From Gammaproteobacteria bacterium (GTDB lineage Bacteria > Pseudomonadota > Gammaproteobacteria > Steroidobacterales > Woeseiaceae): 64,000 bases of DNA. Location: the NCBI GenBank assembly GCA_009937615.1, contig JAACFB010000007.1:30445-94444 (forward strand), written 5' to 3'. This document shows, one piece after another, positions 24,650 to 33,229 of this stretch. Numbering within the stretch: position 1 is the first letter of the stretch; the number at the start of each line of letters is the position of its first letter. The notes beneath the pieces are model-generated. The model worked only from the letters and a program-made list of their open reading frames with translations, was not told the origin of the DNA and did no database searches. The translations under genes were made by a program, and so were the position numbers.

Positions 24650-25195
24650 ATGACCCTCATTGATCTATGGCTGCCAATCTTGGTGTCGGCCGTATTGGTA
24701 TTCCTGGCCAGCGCAATCATCTGGACCGTATTCAAGTGGCATAACAGCGACTACCGGCAAACCGATGACGAAGCTGGCGTCCGCAAGACGCTGAGCGGAT
24801 CGCAACCGGGCTTCTACGTGGTTCCTTACTGCATGGACCAGGCGGACTATAAACAGCCCGACATGCAGCAGAAGTACCTGGACGGTCCGTTAGCCTATAT
24901 AACCGTTGTGCCCAATGGGCTTCCCAGGATGGGGCCAAGGCTGGTCAGCATGTTTGCGTATTTCCTCCTGGTAGGGGTCCTGTGCGCTTATTTCGTTTCC
25001 CGGACGATCGGCCCCGATTCGGATTATCTCGCAGTATTTCGCGTTGCGGGCACAGTTGCATTTGTTGCTAATAGTATCGCGTTGGTCCCCGAGAGCATTT
25101 GGTTCGGTCGTCCGTGGGCCATGACGGCTAAAAACGTCATGGACGCATTGATTTATGGTCTCATCACGGGTGGCGTCTTTGGCTGGCTCGCATAG
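24650..25195 (+). CDS. Conserved membrane protein of unknown function, four membrane segments
   Basis: The 181-residue product has one N-terminal helix (about residues 7-29), a soluble loop with FKWHNSDYRQ and GFYVVPYC, and three C-terminal helices (about 97-116, 127-147, 162-180). I do not recognise a named family. A weak AAGG ribosome site precedes the ATG in an AT-rich leader. It is followed 33 bases later by a potassium-channel gene, so the two may be co-transcribed. Confidence 0.6.
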   Translation: MTLIDLWLPILVSAVLVFLASAIIWTVFKWHNSDYRQTDDEAGVRKTLSGSQPGFYVVPYCMDQADYKQPDMQQKYLDGPLAYITVVPNGLPRMGPRLVSMFAYFLLVGVLCAYFVSRTIGPDSDYLAVFRVAGTVAFVANSIALVPESIWFGRPWAMTAKNVMDALIYGLITGGVFGWLA

Positions 25196-25228
25196 GCCCG
25201 CTGCTCGTCGCCGCAAAGGTCATTTTCA

Positions 25229-25678
25229 GTGCTGAAATTCAGTCTTATCGGCGCCGGTCTCGTGGCGATCACGGTCGCCATTCATGCGTTTGGCACCATG
25301 GCCTGGATTCGGACTATTGCCGCGCAGCAAGAACGGGGGAGCGGTAATTGGCGATTACAGAACCCGCTGCGCCTGCTGATTGGGACGGCGCTGGTTTTAA
25401 TCGGCCTGCACTGCCTGCAAATCAGCATCTGGGCGATCACCTACGTTTATGTTCTTCCAGAGGGTGTACTCGACAATATCGAGGCCGCGGTGTATTTCTC
25501 GTTTGTAACGTTTACAACACTGGGCTATGGCGACATCACATTGACTGAAGGCTGGCGATTACTCAGCGGTATCGAAGCCATGAACGGAATATTGCTGGTT
25601 GGTTGGAGTACCGCAATCTTGTTCGCGGTGGTGCAGCGTACCTGGACAGGTGCAGTGAAACAAAATGCGGAACACTAA
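25229..25678 (+). CDS. Small potassium channel of the two-helix pore family
   Basis: The 149-residue protein has membrane helices near residues 5-25, 45-75 and 110-135 and the selectivity-filter stretch VTFTTLGYGDITL, the K+ channel signature TxGYGD. It lacks an RCK/TrkA-N regulatory domain, so it is a minimal pore. The start is GTG with AAAGGT nine bases upstream. Confidence 0.87.
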   Translation: MLKFSLIGAGLVAITVAIHAFGTMAWIRTIAAQQERGSGNWRLQNPLRLLIGTALVLIGLHCLQISIWAITYVYVLPEGVLDNIEAAVYFSFVTFTTLGYGDITLTEGWRLLSGIEAMNGILLVGWSTAILFAVVQRTWTGAVKQNAEH

Positions 25679-25711
25679 AACGTCCGCGAGCAATAACAAG
25701 AGGAGTTTCCG

Positions 25712-26815
25712 ATGACAAGCGCTGACAGTTCGACCGTCGATAAACGTTTTCTCGCCAATGCGATGGCGTCATTTATTCAGATCGGCGCGGTACTGCTGTT
25801 ACTCGTCTGGTGTTACACGATCGTAGCGCCGTTTGTCAGTATCGTGGTATGGGGCGTGATCATCAGCATTGCAATTTACCCGCTCTTTAAGGCGCTCGAA
25901 TCGAAACTCGGGGGAAGATCAAAGCTATCGGCAACGCTCCTGGTACTGACCGGCGTTGCCATCATCGTTGTACCGAGCTGGATTCTCGCCGATTCTACGA
26001 TTGGCGGTTTACGCCACGTCGCAGCGGAACTGGAAGACGGCTCCGTTGTCGTGCCGCCACCGGCGGACAGCGTGGCGGACTGGCCGCTTATTGGTACCGA
26101 GGTGTACGAGGTATGGAGCGGCGCCGCCACAAATCTCGAAGCAACCCTGAACCAATTTGAACAGCAACTGAGTGCGGCCGGAAGGGCCGCTATCGGGATG
26201 GCGGGAAGCACCGCGATCGGTGTGCTGCAATTTATCGTTTCGATGATTATTGCCGGAGTGTTATTGATGAGCGCGGCGGGCGGTTATCGGGCTTCCCGCA
26301 ATCTAGCTGCCAGCCTTGTCGGAACGGATCGCGGCGAGTCGCTGACCAATCTTTCCATACTGACTGTGCGCAGTGTCTTCAAGGGTGTACTCGGAGTCGC
26401 CGTAATCCAGGCGTTTATGGCGGCCGTCGGCCTCGTGATAATAGGCGTTCCTGCGGCCGGCCTGTGGGCCGGGGCCGTTCTTGTCCTCGCCATCGTGCAG
26501 CTTCCGCCGATACTGGTTCTCGGTCCGGTCGCGGTATGGTTTTACTCCGTTGCAGAACCGGTGCCAGCCACCATTTTCCTGGTTTACTCGATCATCGTGA
26601 GCTTCAGTGATGCCATTCTCAAGCCTATGTTGCTCGGTCGTGGTGTCGATACGCCGATGCTCGTTATCCTGATCGGCGCTATCGGTGGCGCGATCACCGA
26701 AGGCATCGTCGGACTCTTTATCGGCCCGGTGGTACTCGCGTTGGGCTACGAACTATTGACGGCATGGATGGCACCCGATCAGTCACAGACGGCGGAACAA
26801 GCTGCTGAGGACTGA
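25712..26815 (+). CDS. AI-2E family transporter
   Basis: The 367-residue polytopic membrane protein has seven to eight hydrophobic segments and the family pattern VVWGVIISIAIYPLF near the N-terminus, GVLGVAVIQAFMAAVG and the C-terminal LLGRGVDTPMLVILIGAIGG, FIGPVVLALGYEL. Members export autoinducer-2 or act in Na+/H+ exchange; the substrate is not evident here. A strong AGGAG site precedes the ATG. It lies 22 bases upstream of the efflux operon and may be its first gene. Confidence 0.9.
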   Translation: MTSADSSTVDKRFLANAMASFIQIGAVLLLLVWCYTIVAPFVSIVVWGVIISIAIYPLFKALESKLGGRSKLSATLLVLTGVAIIVVPSWILADSTIGGLRHVAAELEDGSVVVPPPADSVADWPLIGTEVYEVWSGAATNLEATLNQFEQQLSAAGRAAIGMAGSTAIGVLQFIVSMIIAGVLLMSAAGGYRASRNLAASLVGTDRGESLTNLSILTVRSVFKGVLGVAVIQAFMAAVGLVIIGVPAAGLWAGAVLVLAIVQLPPILVLGPVAVWFYSVAEPVPATIFLVYSIIVSFSDAILKPMLLGRGVDTPMLVILIGAIGGAITEGIVGLFIGPVVLALGYELLTAWMAPDQSQTAEQAAED

Positions 26816-26837
26816 TCGCAACCTGGACACGTCAGCC

Positions 26838-28370
26838 GTGCGTTCGACGCTGATTACAGTATTCGTGGTCCTGGCCGGGTGCGCGCCGGTCGGGCCCGAG
26901 TTCGCACGGCCCGACGCACCTGTGAATCCGGCATGGCTCAATGCAGAACTCAAACAGTTCGATACGGACGTAGCCGAACTCGCTCACTGGTGGACCCGGC
27001 TCGAGGACCCGGTGCTCGACCGGTTGATCGCCACGGCACACAGGCAAAACAACAACATCAAGCTGGCCGGTCTTCGCGTGCTTGAAGCCCAGGCCAGCCT
27101 TGGCATAGCCACCGGTGCGCGCTTTCCTCAGACGCAGGTCCTGAGCGGCAGCGCGACGGCAGTTGGCGCGAGTGAAAGTAATGCCAATACGACCGCGGGT
27201 GACCTGAATTTTACTCAGTACGGGCTCAATGCAAACTTTGCATGGGAAATCGATTTCTGGGGACGGTTTCGGCGCGGAATAGAGGCGGCGGATGCGAGTT
27301 TGCTGGCGTCAATTGCGGGCTTTGACGAAGCCATGCTGCTGCTGACCGCGCAGGTTGCCGACACCTACATCGTCATTCGATCGACCGAAGAGCAGCTTAG
27401 ACTGGCGCGGCAGAACCTGGTTTTGCAGCAACGCAGCTTTGATATCGTGCAGGTTTTGTTTCGAAACGGCGCAAGCTCCGAATTGGACGCGTTACAGGCA
27501 CGGACGTTGCTGTTGAGTACCGAAGCCGCGATCCCGGGCCTCGAAACCGCGTTACGCCAGGCAAAAAATGCGTTGAGCGTGCTGCTCGGCATGCCGCCGT
27601 CAGGTGTCGACGAATTGCTGAATGGGGAAGGGCACCTGCCAATTCTGCCGGACAGAATACGTGTTGGCATTCCCGCAAATATTGTCCGGCAACGGCCTGA
27701 CGTCCGGCGAGCCGAGCTGCAGGCACTGGCTCAGAACGCTGCGGTAGGCATCGCCGAAACCGATTTGTATCCGAGCTTCAGCCTCAGCGGCTCACTCGGC
27801 CTGGCCGCGGCAGGTAACACCGACACGACGCGCACCGGCGACAGCGGACCCGGAGAACTGTTTCGTGCAGAGAGCCTCACCTATTCGGCAGGACCGTCAT
27901 TCGTCTGGCCGTTTCTGAATTACGGGCGAATTCGCAATAATATCCGGGTGCAGGACGCGCGCCTGCAACAGGCGCTGATTCAGTACCGGGAGGTCGTTAT
28001 TCAGGCCGCACTTGAAGTGGAAAACTCGATGGCCGCGCTCGCCGGCACACAGGCACAGGATAAGATTTTGGCAGATACGGTGCGCGTTGCAGAACGATCG
28101 GCGCAGCTGTCATTGTTGCGATATCAGGAAGGATTTGCCGACTACCAGCGAGTACTGGATGCGCAACAGGCCCTGTTCACCCAGCAACAGCGCTATGCAT
28201 CAAATCGGGGCAATGTCGTCCGGAACTTTATTGGAATTTATCGCAGCCTGGGTGGCGGCTGGCAGTCCTCGCAGCCGCGGCAATATGTAGACGAGGGGAC
28301 TCGGGAGCAGATGGAAGACCGCAGCAACTGGGGCGACCTGCTCGACAACCCGCCACAACCCAATGAGTGA
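26838..28370 (+). CDS. Outer-membrane efflux factor, NodT/OprM type
   Basis: This is the TolC-like channel of a tripartite exporter. The 510-residue product starts with GTG and a lipoprotein signal with lipobox LAGC, then PVGPEFARPDAP typical of NodT-type lipoproteins. Two tandem OEP repeats are visible, including ANFAWEIDFWGRFRRGIEAADASL and the IPANIVRQRPDVRRAE motif. It overlaps the HlyD gene by eight bases. Confidence 0.93.
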   Translation: MRSTLITVFVVLAGCAPVGPEFARPDAPVNPAWLNAELKQFDTDVAELAHWWTRLEDPVLDRLIATAHRQNNNIKLAGLRVLEAQASLGIATGARFPQTQVLSGSATAVGASESNANTTAGDLNFTQYGLNANFAWEIDFWGRFRRGIEAADASLLASIAGFDEAMLLLTAQVADTYIVIRSTEEQLRLARQNLVLQQRSFDIVQVLFRNGASSELDALQARTLLLSTEAAIPGLETALRQAKNALSVLLGMPPSGVDELLNGEGHLPILPDRIRVGIPANIVRQRPDVRRAELQALAQNAAVGIAETDLYPSFSLSGSLGLAAAGNTDTTRTGDSGPGELFRAESLTYSAGPSFVWPFLNYGRIRNNIRVQDARLQQALIQYREVVIQAALEVENSMAALAGTQAQDKILADTVRVAERSAQLSLLRYQEGFADYQRVLDAQQALFTQQQRYASNRGNVVRNFIGIYRSLGGGWQSSQPRQYVDEGTREQMEDRSNWGDLLDNPPQPNE

Positions 28371-29508
28371 ACTCATGACTGACCACGACAACGACGATAC
28401 CGAAGAAGACACCACGCGCCCAAAATCGGAAAAAGCCGCGATGGACCCGGTGCGCAAATGGACATTTATCGTACTGGGTGCCTGTGTGGTCCTGATGGTC
28501 TACTACCTGGTTGCCGACCGCATCACACCCTACACGACGCAGGCTCGAGTGAACGCGCTCGTCGTCCCGATTCCGGCTGAGGTCTCCGGGACCGTTACGG
28601 ACGTCGCCGTGACCAGCAATCAATTCGTTGAAGCGGGCGATTTATTGTTCCAGATCGACAGATCGCGGTACCAGCTGGCTGTCGAGACAGCCGAGGCAAA
28701 CCTGCAGTCGGCTCGCCAGGCTACCGGTGCGTCGACGGCTGCAGTCACTGCGGCAGAAGCCCAGACGGCATCAGCGCGTGCCAATCTCTTGAAAGCGGAT
28801 CAGGACGCGGTGCGGCTCAGAAGAATCAAGCAAGAAGATCCTGGCGCCATATCCGATCGGCGCCTGGAAACTGCCGAAGCAACGCTCTCGGTTGCGCGAG
28901 GGCAATTAAGAGCGGCGGAGGCCAACCTGGAGAAAGCACGTCAGGATCTCGGTGAAGCAGGGGACGCGAATTCGCGCATCCTGCAGGCCCAGGCTGCGCT
29001 GGAGCAGGCCGAACTTGATCTCTCGCACACGTCGGTCGTGGCGCCGGCGGACGGCATCGTGACGGATGTACGCGTCGACCGGGGCAATTTTGCTCAAGCA
29101 GGTGCGCCGCAAATGACGTTTCTCGCGACCCATGACGTCTGGATTCAGGCGGATTTCACGGAGAACAATCTGGGTAATATCAAGCCGGGCGATCGCGTAG
29201 ACATCGTGTTCGACGCACTGCCCGGGCAAGTAATCCGTGGCAATATTCGGACCACCGGTTTTGGCGTCAAGGTTGACTCAGCGCCGCTTGGCAGTCTGCC
29301 GACAATTAAGAACGACCGCCAATGGCTACGCGACGCGCAGCGCTTTTCGGTGCTGGTGGACTTCGAGTTGCCTGGCACGCGCGAGCGCCTCGCAATTCGC
29401 GTCGGCGCGCAGGCATCCGTGACGGTATACACGGGCAGAGGCTGGCTTTTTAATGCGCTTGGCGCGCTGAAGATGCGGCTGGTCAGCATTTTTACCTATG
29501 CCTATTGA
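28363..29508 (+). CDS. HlyD/EmrA-family periplasmic adaptor
   Basis: The 381-residue membrane-fusion protein links an inner-membrane pump to the OMF. It has an N-terminal membrane helix (about residues 31-50), a biotinyl-lipoyl half-motif (VSGTVTDVAVTSNQFVEAGDLLFQID), a long coiled-coil hairpin (about 105-215) and the second half-motif APADGIVTDVRVDRG. Overlap with both neighbours shows a single operon. An internal ATG at 28375 is an alternative start. Confidence 0.93.
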   Translation: MSELMTDHDNDDTEEDTTRPKSEKAAMDPVRKWTFIVLGACVVLMVYYLVADRITPYTTQARVNALVVPIPAEVSGTVTDVAVTSNQFVEAGDLLFQIDRSRYQLAVETAEANLQSARQATGASTAAVTAAEAQTASARANLLKADQDAVRLRRIKQEDPGAISDRRLETAEATLSVARGQLRAAEANLEKARQDLGEAGDANSRILQAQAALEQAELDLSHTSVVAPADGIVTDVRVDRGNFAQAGAPQMTFLATHDVWIQADFTENNLGNIKPGDRVDIVFDALPGQVIRGNIRTTGFGVKVDSAPLGSLPTIKNDRQWLRDAQRFSVLVDFELPGTRERLAIRVGAQASVTVYTGRGWLFNALGALKMRLVSIFTYAY

Positions 29509-30586
29509 TACGAAATTGAAAGCCGCGCCCAGGCTCGACCTCGCCAGCCTGCGCATACTCCGGTTAGCTCTGGGTACGTCAATTTCACTCTGGTTTTCAC
29601 AGGCAGTGGCCTGGGACATGTCGTTTATCGCTCCCGTCATGACGATGTTTATACTCGCACTGCCAACGCCTGCGCCGAAGCTTAAAAGCGGTATCGCATT
29701 CGTCGCAATTCTCGTGCTGTCCCTAAATGCCGGGCTGCTGCTGCTGCCGACGTTGCTCAATCAGCCACTCGTTGGAGTTCTGTTACTGGTCCTTGCTCTT
29801 TACTGGAGTTTTTATTACACGGCCAAGGGCGGTTCAGCCGTACTCGGAACCTTCGCTACAATGGGTATCGCGATAACCACGGCAGTGGGCACGGTGAATC
29901 TTGATGCCGTGCTGGCCGTGATCGGCGGCGTTACTCTCGGCGGATTTGTCGGCATCCTTTTCGTCTGGGCAGCACATGCGATATTGCCGGATTCCCTGGC
30001 CAGTCCGGCGAATCCAGTGCCCACAGGGAAGCCCGCAGCAACGGACACCCCGGATCTGTCCCAGGCACGGCGCAGCGCTTTTCGGTCGCTGTTGATAGTG
30101 CTCCCGATTGCCCTGTGGTTCCTGTTATCCAGCGCCAGCGCCTCATACACGCCGGTAATGATCAAAGTCGCGTCGATGGGGCAGCAAGCGAGCAACGACG
30201 CAACACGCGTTGCGGGCAAGTCGCTTCTAATGTCGACGGTGATCGGCGGAATCGCGGCGATCATCGCCTGGAACCTCCTGCGGATTGTTCCGTCGCTCAC
30301 GATGTACACCTTGCTGATCGCGCTGGGCGGCCTGATCATGGGCGCAAGGGTCTTTCAAGGTGCTGCAATGGGTCCAAACGGATCGACCTGGTCTTACGCG
30401 TATCTCACGATGATCGTGATCCTCGCGCCAGCCGTTATGGACAGCGCCACCGGTGCCAGCGCCGACGTCAAATTCTGGCAGCGACTGCTGATGTTTGGCG
30501 GGACTACAGCTTATGCCGTGCTGGCGGTGTACCTGTTTGACGCGTTCAAGGGCAAGGAAACCAAGAGCAGAAGCATTCCCGCCTAG
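29498..30586 (+). CDS. DUF2955/FusC-like inner-membrane efflux component
   Basis: The 362-residue protein has two halves, each with four to six membrane segments around a polar linker (about residues 175-190), as in DUF2955 proteins that pair with HlyD adaptors. It takes the place of a classical pump in the tripartite system with the preceding OMF and HlyD genes. The gene overlaps hlyD by 11 bases. The substrate is unknown; related p-hydroxybenzoate/fusaric-acid efflux systems export aromatic acids. Confidence 0.84.
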   Translation: MPIDTKLKAAPRLDLASLRILRLALGTSISLWFSQAVAWDMSFIAPVMTMFILALPTPAPKLKSGIAFVAILVLSLNAGLLLLPTLLNQPLVGVLLLVLALYWSFYYTAKGGSAVLGTFATMGIAITTAVGTVNLDAVLAVIGGVTLGGFVGILFVWAAHAILPDSLASPANPVPTGKPAATDTPDLSQARRSAFRSLLIVLPIALWFLLSSASASYTPVMIKVASMGQQASNDATRVAGKSLLMSTVIGGIAAIIAWNLLRIVPSLTMYTLLIALGGLIMGARVFQGAAMGPNGSTWSYAYLTMIVILAPAVMDSATGASADVKFWQRLLMFGGTTAYAVLAVYLFDAFKGKETKSRSIPA

Positions 30587-30792
30587 GAGGCTCTGCTTGC
30601 ATTGATCGGGGGCGAGTCGGGCGTCTCAGGCTCCTTGCCAGCCCTGACCCCGTTTCCGGGGTGTATGTGTAATTTAACATAATATACATTATACGCATAT
30701 TTCTACCTCCCCAAACGGTACTTCTGACCGCGCCCTTGCCCTTGCCCATTTGCTATAGTCCGCGCTTGAACTTGGCTCGGACCCACACACAG
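30587..30792 (+). promoter_or_regulatory. Intergenic region with extended -10 candidate before the aminotransferase
   Basis: The 206-base gap contains a short GC hairpin (ACCCCG TTTC CGGGGT), an AT-rich inverted repeat ATAAT-ATAC-ATTAT near 30680, and TGCTATAGT, an extended -10-like element shortly upstream of the aminotransferase ATG. None is strong alone. Confidence 0.3.
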
Positions 30793-32316
30793 ATGCCCCA
30801 CGTCGTCAGCTCTCGCGTAACAGAGTCACACTTCGCCTGTCTCAACGAGATGAGGACCTGTGGCGGTCCCGCGCTTACCAGCGGCCTCACAGATGAGGTT
30901 ATTCGGGATTTTCTTGATGCGGACTACAATGAGCTCGCCGTCGCCATCGAACGCGCGTACGCGCGGTTTCGCGAGCTCCAGGAGTCACACCCCGAGTACC
31001 TAGCACTGGATGAGCGTGATCAGATCAACGAGTCTCAGGCAGGGCTAACCAATTTTTACGCGGCTGATGCTGTTAACCCGTATGTCGCGGTGAGCGCATC
31101 CGGACCCTGGGTCGTCAGCCTCAAGGGAGCGGTCATCTATGACTGCGGCGGCTATGGGATGCTCGGTCTCGGACATGCGCCGGAGTCGGTGCTTCAGGCC
31201 ATGAATCAACCCCATGTTATGGCCAACATCATGACAGCAAGCGTGAACCAGGCCGATTTCGTCGCGCGTCTTCGGAGAGAAATCGGGCACTCACGAAAAG
31301 GCGGCACTCCTTTCGCGAGTTTTCTTTGCCTGAACAGTGGTTCCGAAGCGATGTCGATTGCGTCTCGTATTGCCGATGTCAATACAGCAATACTCACGGC
31401 TCCCGGTGCTCGATACGAAGGCTGCACGATCCGCGGGCTGACTTTGCAGGGCAGCTTCCACGGACGAACTGACCGGCCTGCCCGTTTTTCGCACTCGACC
31501 TTGAAAAAATACAAACAACACCTGGCATCATTTCGCGACAGCGAGTACCTGCTGACCGTGAAGCCGAATGACATCGGAGCGCTGGAGGCCACATTTTCAA
31601 ACGCAAGCGATGAAGGGATATTCATCGAGGCATTTTTCATGGAGCCGGTCATGGGTGAAGGCAACCCGGGACTGGCTATTGAGCCCGAATTCTATGCGCG
31701 TGCCCGGGAGCTGACCCGTGAGCACGGCACGATGCTGGTCGTAGATTCTATCCAGGCGGGGCTGCGTGCCAATGGCGTGTTATCCGTTGTGGACTACCCG
31801 GGCTTCCGAAAACTGGAAGCACCGGACATGGAGTCCTACTCGAAGGCCCTGAATGCCGGTCAATTCCCGCTGTCGGTACTGGCACTGTCCGACAAGGCCG
31901 CCGCCAGTTATAAGCGAGGTCTCTATGGCAACACCATGACGTCAAACCCGCGCGCGCTGGACGTAGCCATCGCCGTTCTGGACTCCTTTACGGCCGAGCG
32001 CCGAAAAAATATTCGTTTGCGAGGCCAGCAGCTCCTCGCCGGATTGGCTGAACTGGCCGGCAGCACCGACAACGGTATTACACACACCCAGGGCACCGGG
32101 CTGCTGGTAAGCTGCGAACTGGCTCCCCGCTACAAGACTTTCGGAACAAATAGCACAGAGGATTTTCTGCGCAGGACAGGCCTCGGCGTTATTCACGGCG
32201 GTGAACACTCGTTACGTTTTACACCCGTTTTTGATATTACGGCCAAAGAAGTCGACCTGATTGTAGAACTTACCAAGAACGCGCTGCTGAATGGCCCGAC
32301 ACTTGTGACCGACTAA
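30793..32316 (+). CDS. Class III PLP-dependent aminotransferase
   Basis: The 507-residue product has the class III fold: CGGYGMLGLGHAPESV, LNSGSEAMSIASRIAD (cofactor phosphate loop), GSFHGRTDRPA, MEPVMGEG, LVVDSIQAGL with the PLP aspartate replaced in position by the VVDSIQ stretch, and SYSKALNAGQ, whose Lys is the likely Schiff base. It resembles lysine/ornithine-type aminotransferases but carries an extended N-terminal helical region (about residues 1-90), so the substrate is uncertain. I start it at ATG 30793, after the weak promoter, rather than the upstream track start. Confidence 0.82.
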   Translation: MPHVVSSRVTESHFACLNEMRTCGGPALTSGLTDEVIRDFLDADYNELAVAIERAYARFRELQESHPEYLALDERDQINESQAGLTNFYAADAVNPYVAVSASGPWVVSLKGAVIYDCGGYGMLGLGHAPESVLQAMNQPHVMANIMTASVNQADFVARLRREIGHSRKGGTPFASFLCLNSGSEAMSIASRIADVNTAILTAPGARYEGCTIRGLTLQGSFHGRTDRPARFSHSTLKKYKQHLASFRDSEYLLTVKPNDIGALEATFSNASDEGIFIEAFFMEPVMGEGNPGLAIEPEFYARARELTREHGTMLVVDSIQAGLRANGVLSVVDYPGFRKLEAPDMESYSKALNAGQFPLSVLALSDKAAASYKRGLYGNTMTSNPRALDVAIAVLDSFTAERRKNIRLRGQQLLAGLAELAGSTDNGITHTQGTGLLVSCELAPRYKTFGTNSTEDFLRRTGLGVIHGGEHSLRFTPVFDITAKEVDLIVELTKNALLNGPTLVTD

Positions 32317-32410
32317 CGTCGCCCGATTTTCAAGGTGTAAGTCAGTTATCGTCGCCGGTACCGCTGGTCTTTGATTGTTCCAAAATGTGCCTTGCAGGCG
32401 ACCTCAAAGC

Positions 32411-33229
32411 ATGGAATTAGCTGACTATCTCGAGCGCATCGGTTTCCGAGCCGACCCGCAACCCGAATACAAAGTGCTCTGCGACTTGTTGGCGGCGCAC
32501 GTATGCAGTATTCCGTTTGAAAATATTGATGTACAGCTGGGCAGGAAGTTGACCACCGATATCACGGCTGCCTACGAAAAGATTGTCGGTCACGGCCGCG
32601 GCGGCTGGTGTTACGAGCAGAACGGACTGTTTGGCTGGGCCCTGATTCAAACAGGCTTCGACGTAACGCGCGTTGCAGCGAGCGTTATGAAGCATGTTTG
32701 CGGTGACGTCGCTTCCTCAAATCACTTGTGCCTGCTCGTGAATTGTCGAGATTCGCCAAAGACGTACCTTGTCGATGCGGGTTTCGGCGGCAGCATGCTG
32801 GAACCGATTGAGTTCAAGGAATCAGAAGTATTCCAGGAGCCATTTCGACTGGGCTTGCGCAGACTCGATAATGGCTCGTGGCGATTTTGGGAAAATGCAG
32901 GGGATGGTGAGTTCAGCTTTGATTTTCTTCCCGAGCCCGCAGACGAGGCAGCGATGTCGAAGAGATGTGACTTTCTGCAAACTGACCCCTCCTCCGGTTT
33001 CGTGAAAAACCTTGTCGCACAAAAACGGAGCCGCTACGGGCATGTAAGCCTACGCGGGCGTGTTTACTCAACGGCCCGAAAAGAAGGAATTGAGACGCGC
33101 CTGATCAACTCGGCTGGTGAACTCGTCAGTACGCTCGCCAGCCGTTTTAACCTCGATATACCGGAAGCAGCGGACCTGTGGCCGCGCATCGTAGCTCGAC
33201 ACAGTGAAGTGCAGCGCGAGCAATCATGA
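32411..33229 (+). CDS. Arylamine N-acetyltransferase
   Basis: NAT enzymes transfer acetyl (or other acyl) from CoA to arylamines or hydrazines. The 272-residue product carries the RGGWCYEQNGLF active-site Cys (near residue 69), SNHLCLLV with the catalytic His and YLVDAGFGG with the Asp, plus the N-terminal PFENIDV motif. The track start at 32375 is a TTG; ATG 32411 matches the usual family N-terminus (LADYLERIGF). Its stop overlaps the ABC exporter start (ATGA). Confidence 0.93.
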   Translation: MELADYLERIGFRADPQPEYKVLCDLLAAHVCSIPFENIDVQLGRKLTTDITAAYEKIVGHGRGGWCYEQNGLFGWALIQTGFDVTRVAASVMKHVCGDVASSNHLCLLVNCRDSPKTYLVDAGFGGSMLEPIEFKESEVFQEPFRLGLRRLDNGSWRFWENAGDGEFSFDFLPEPADEAAMSKRCDFLQTDPSSGFVKNLVAQKRSRYGHVSLRGRVYSTARKEGIETRLINSAGELVSTLASRFNLDIPEAADLWPRIVARHSEVQREQS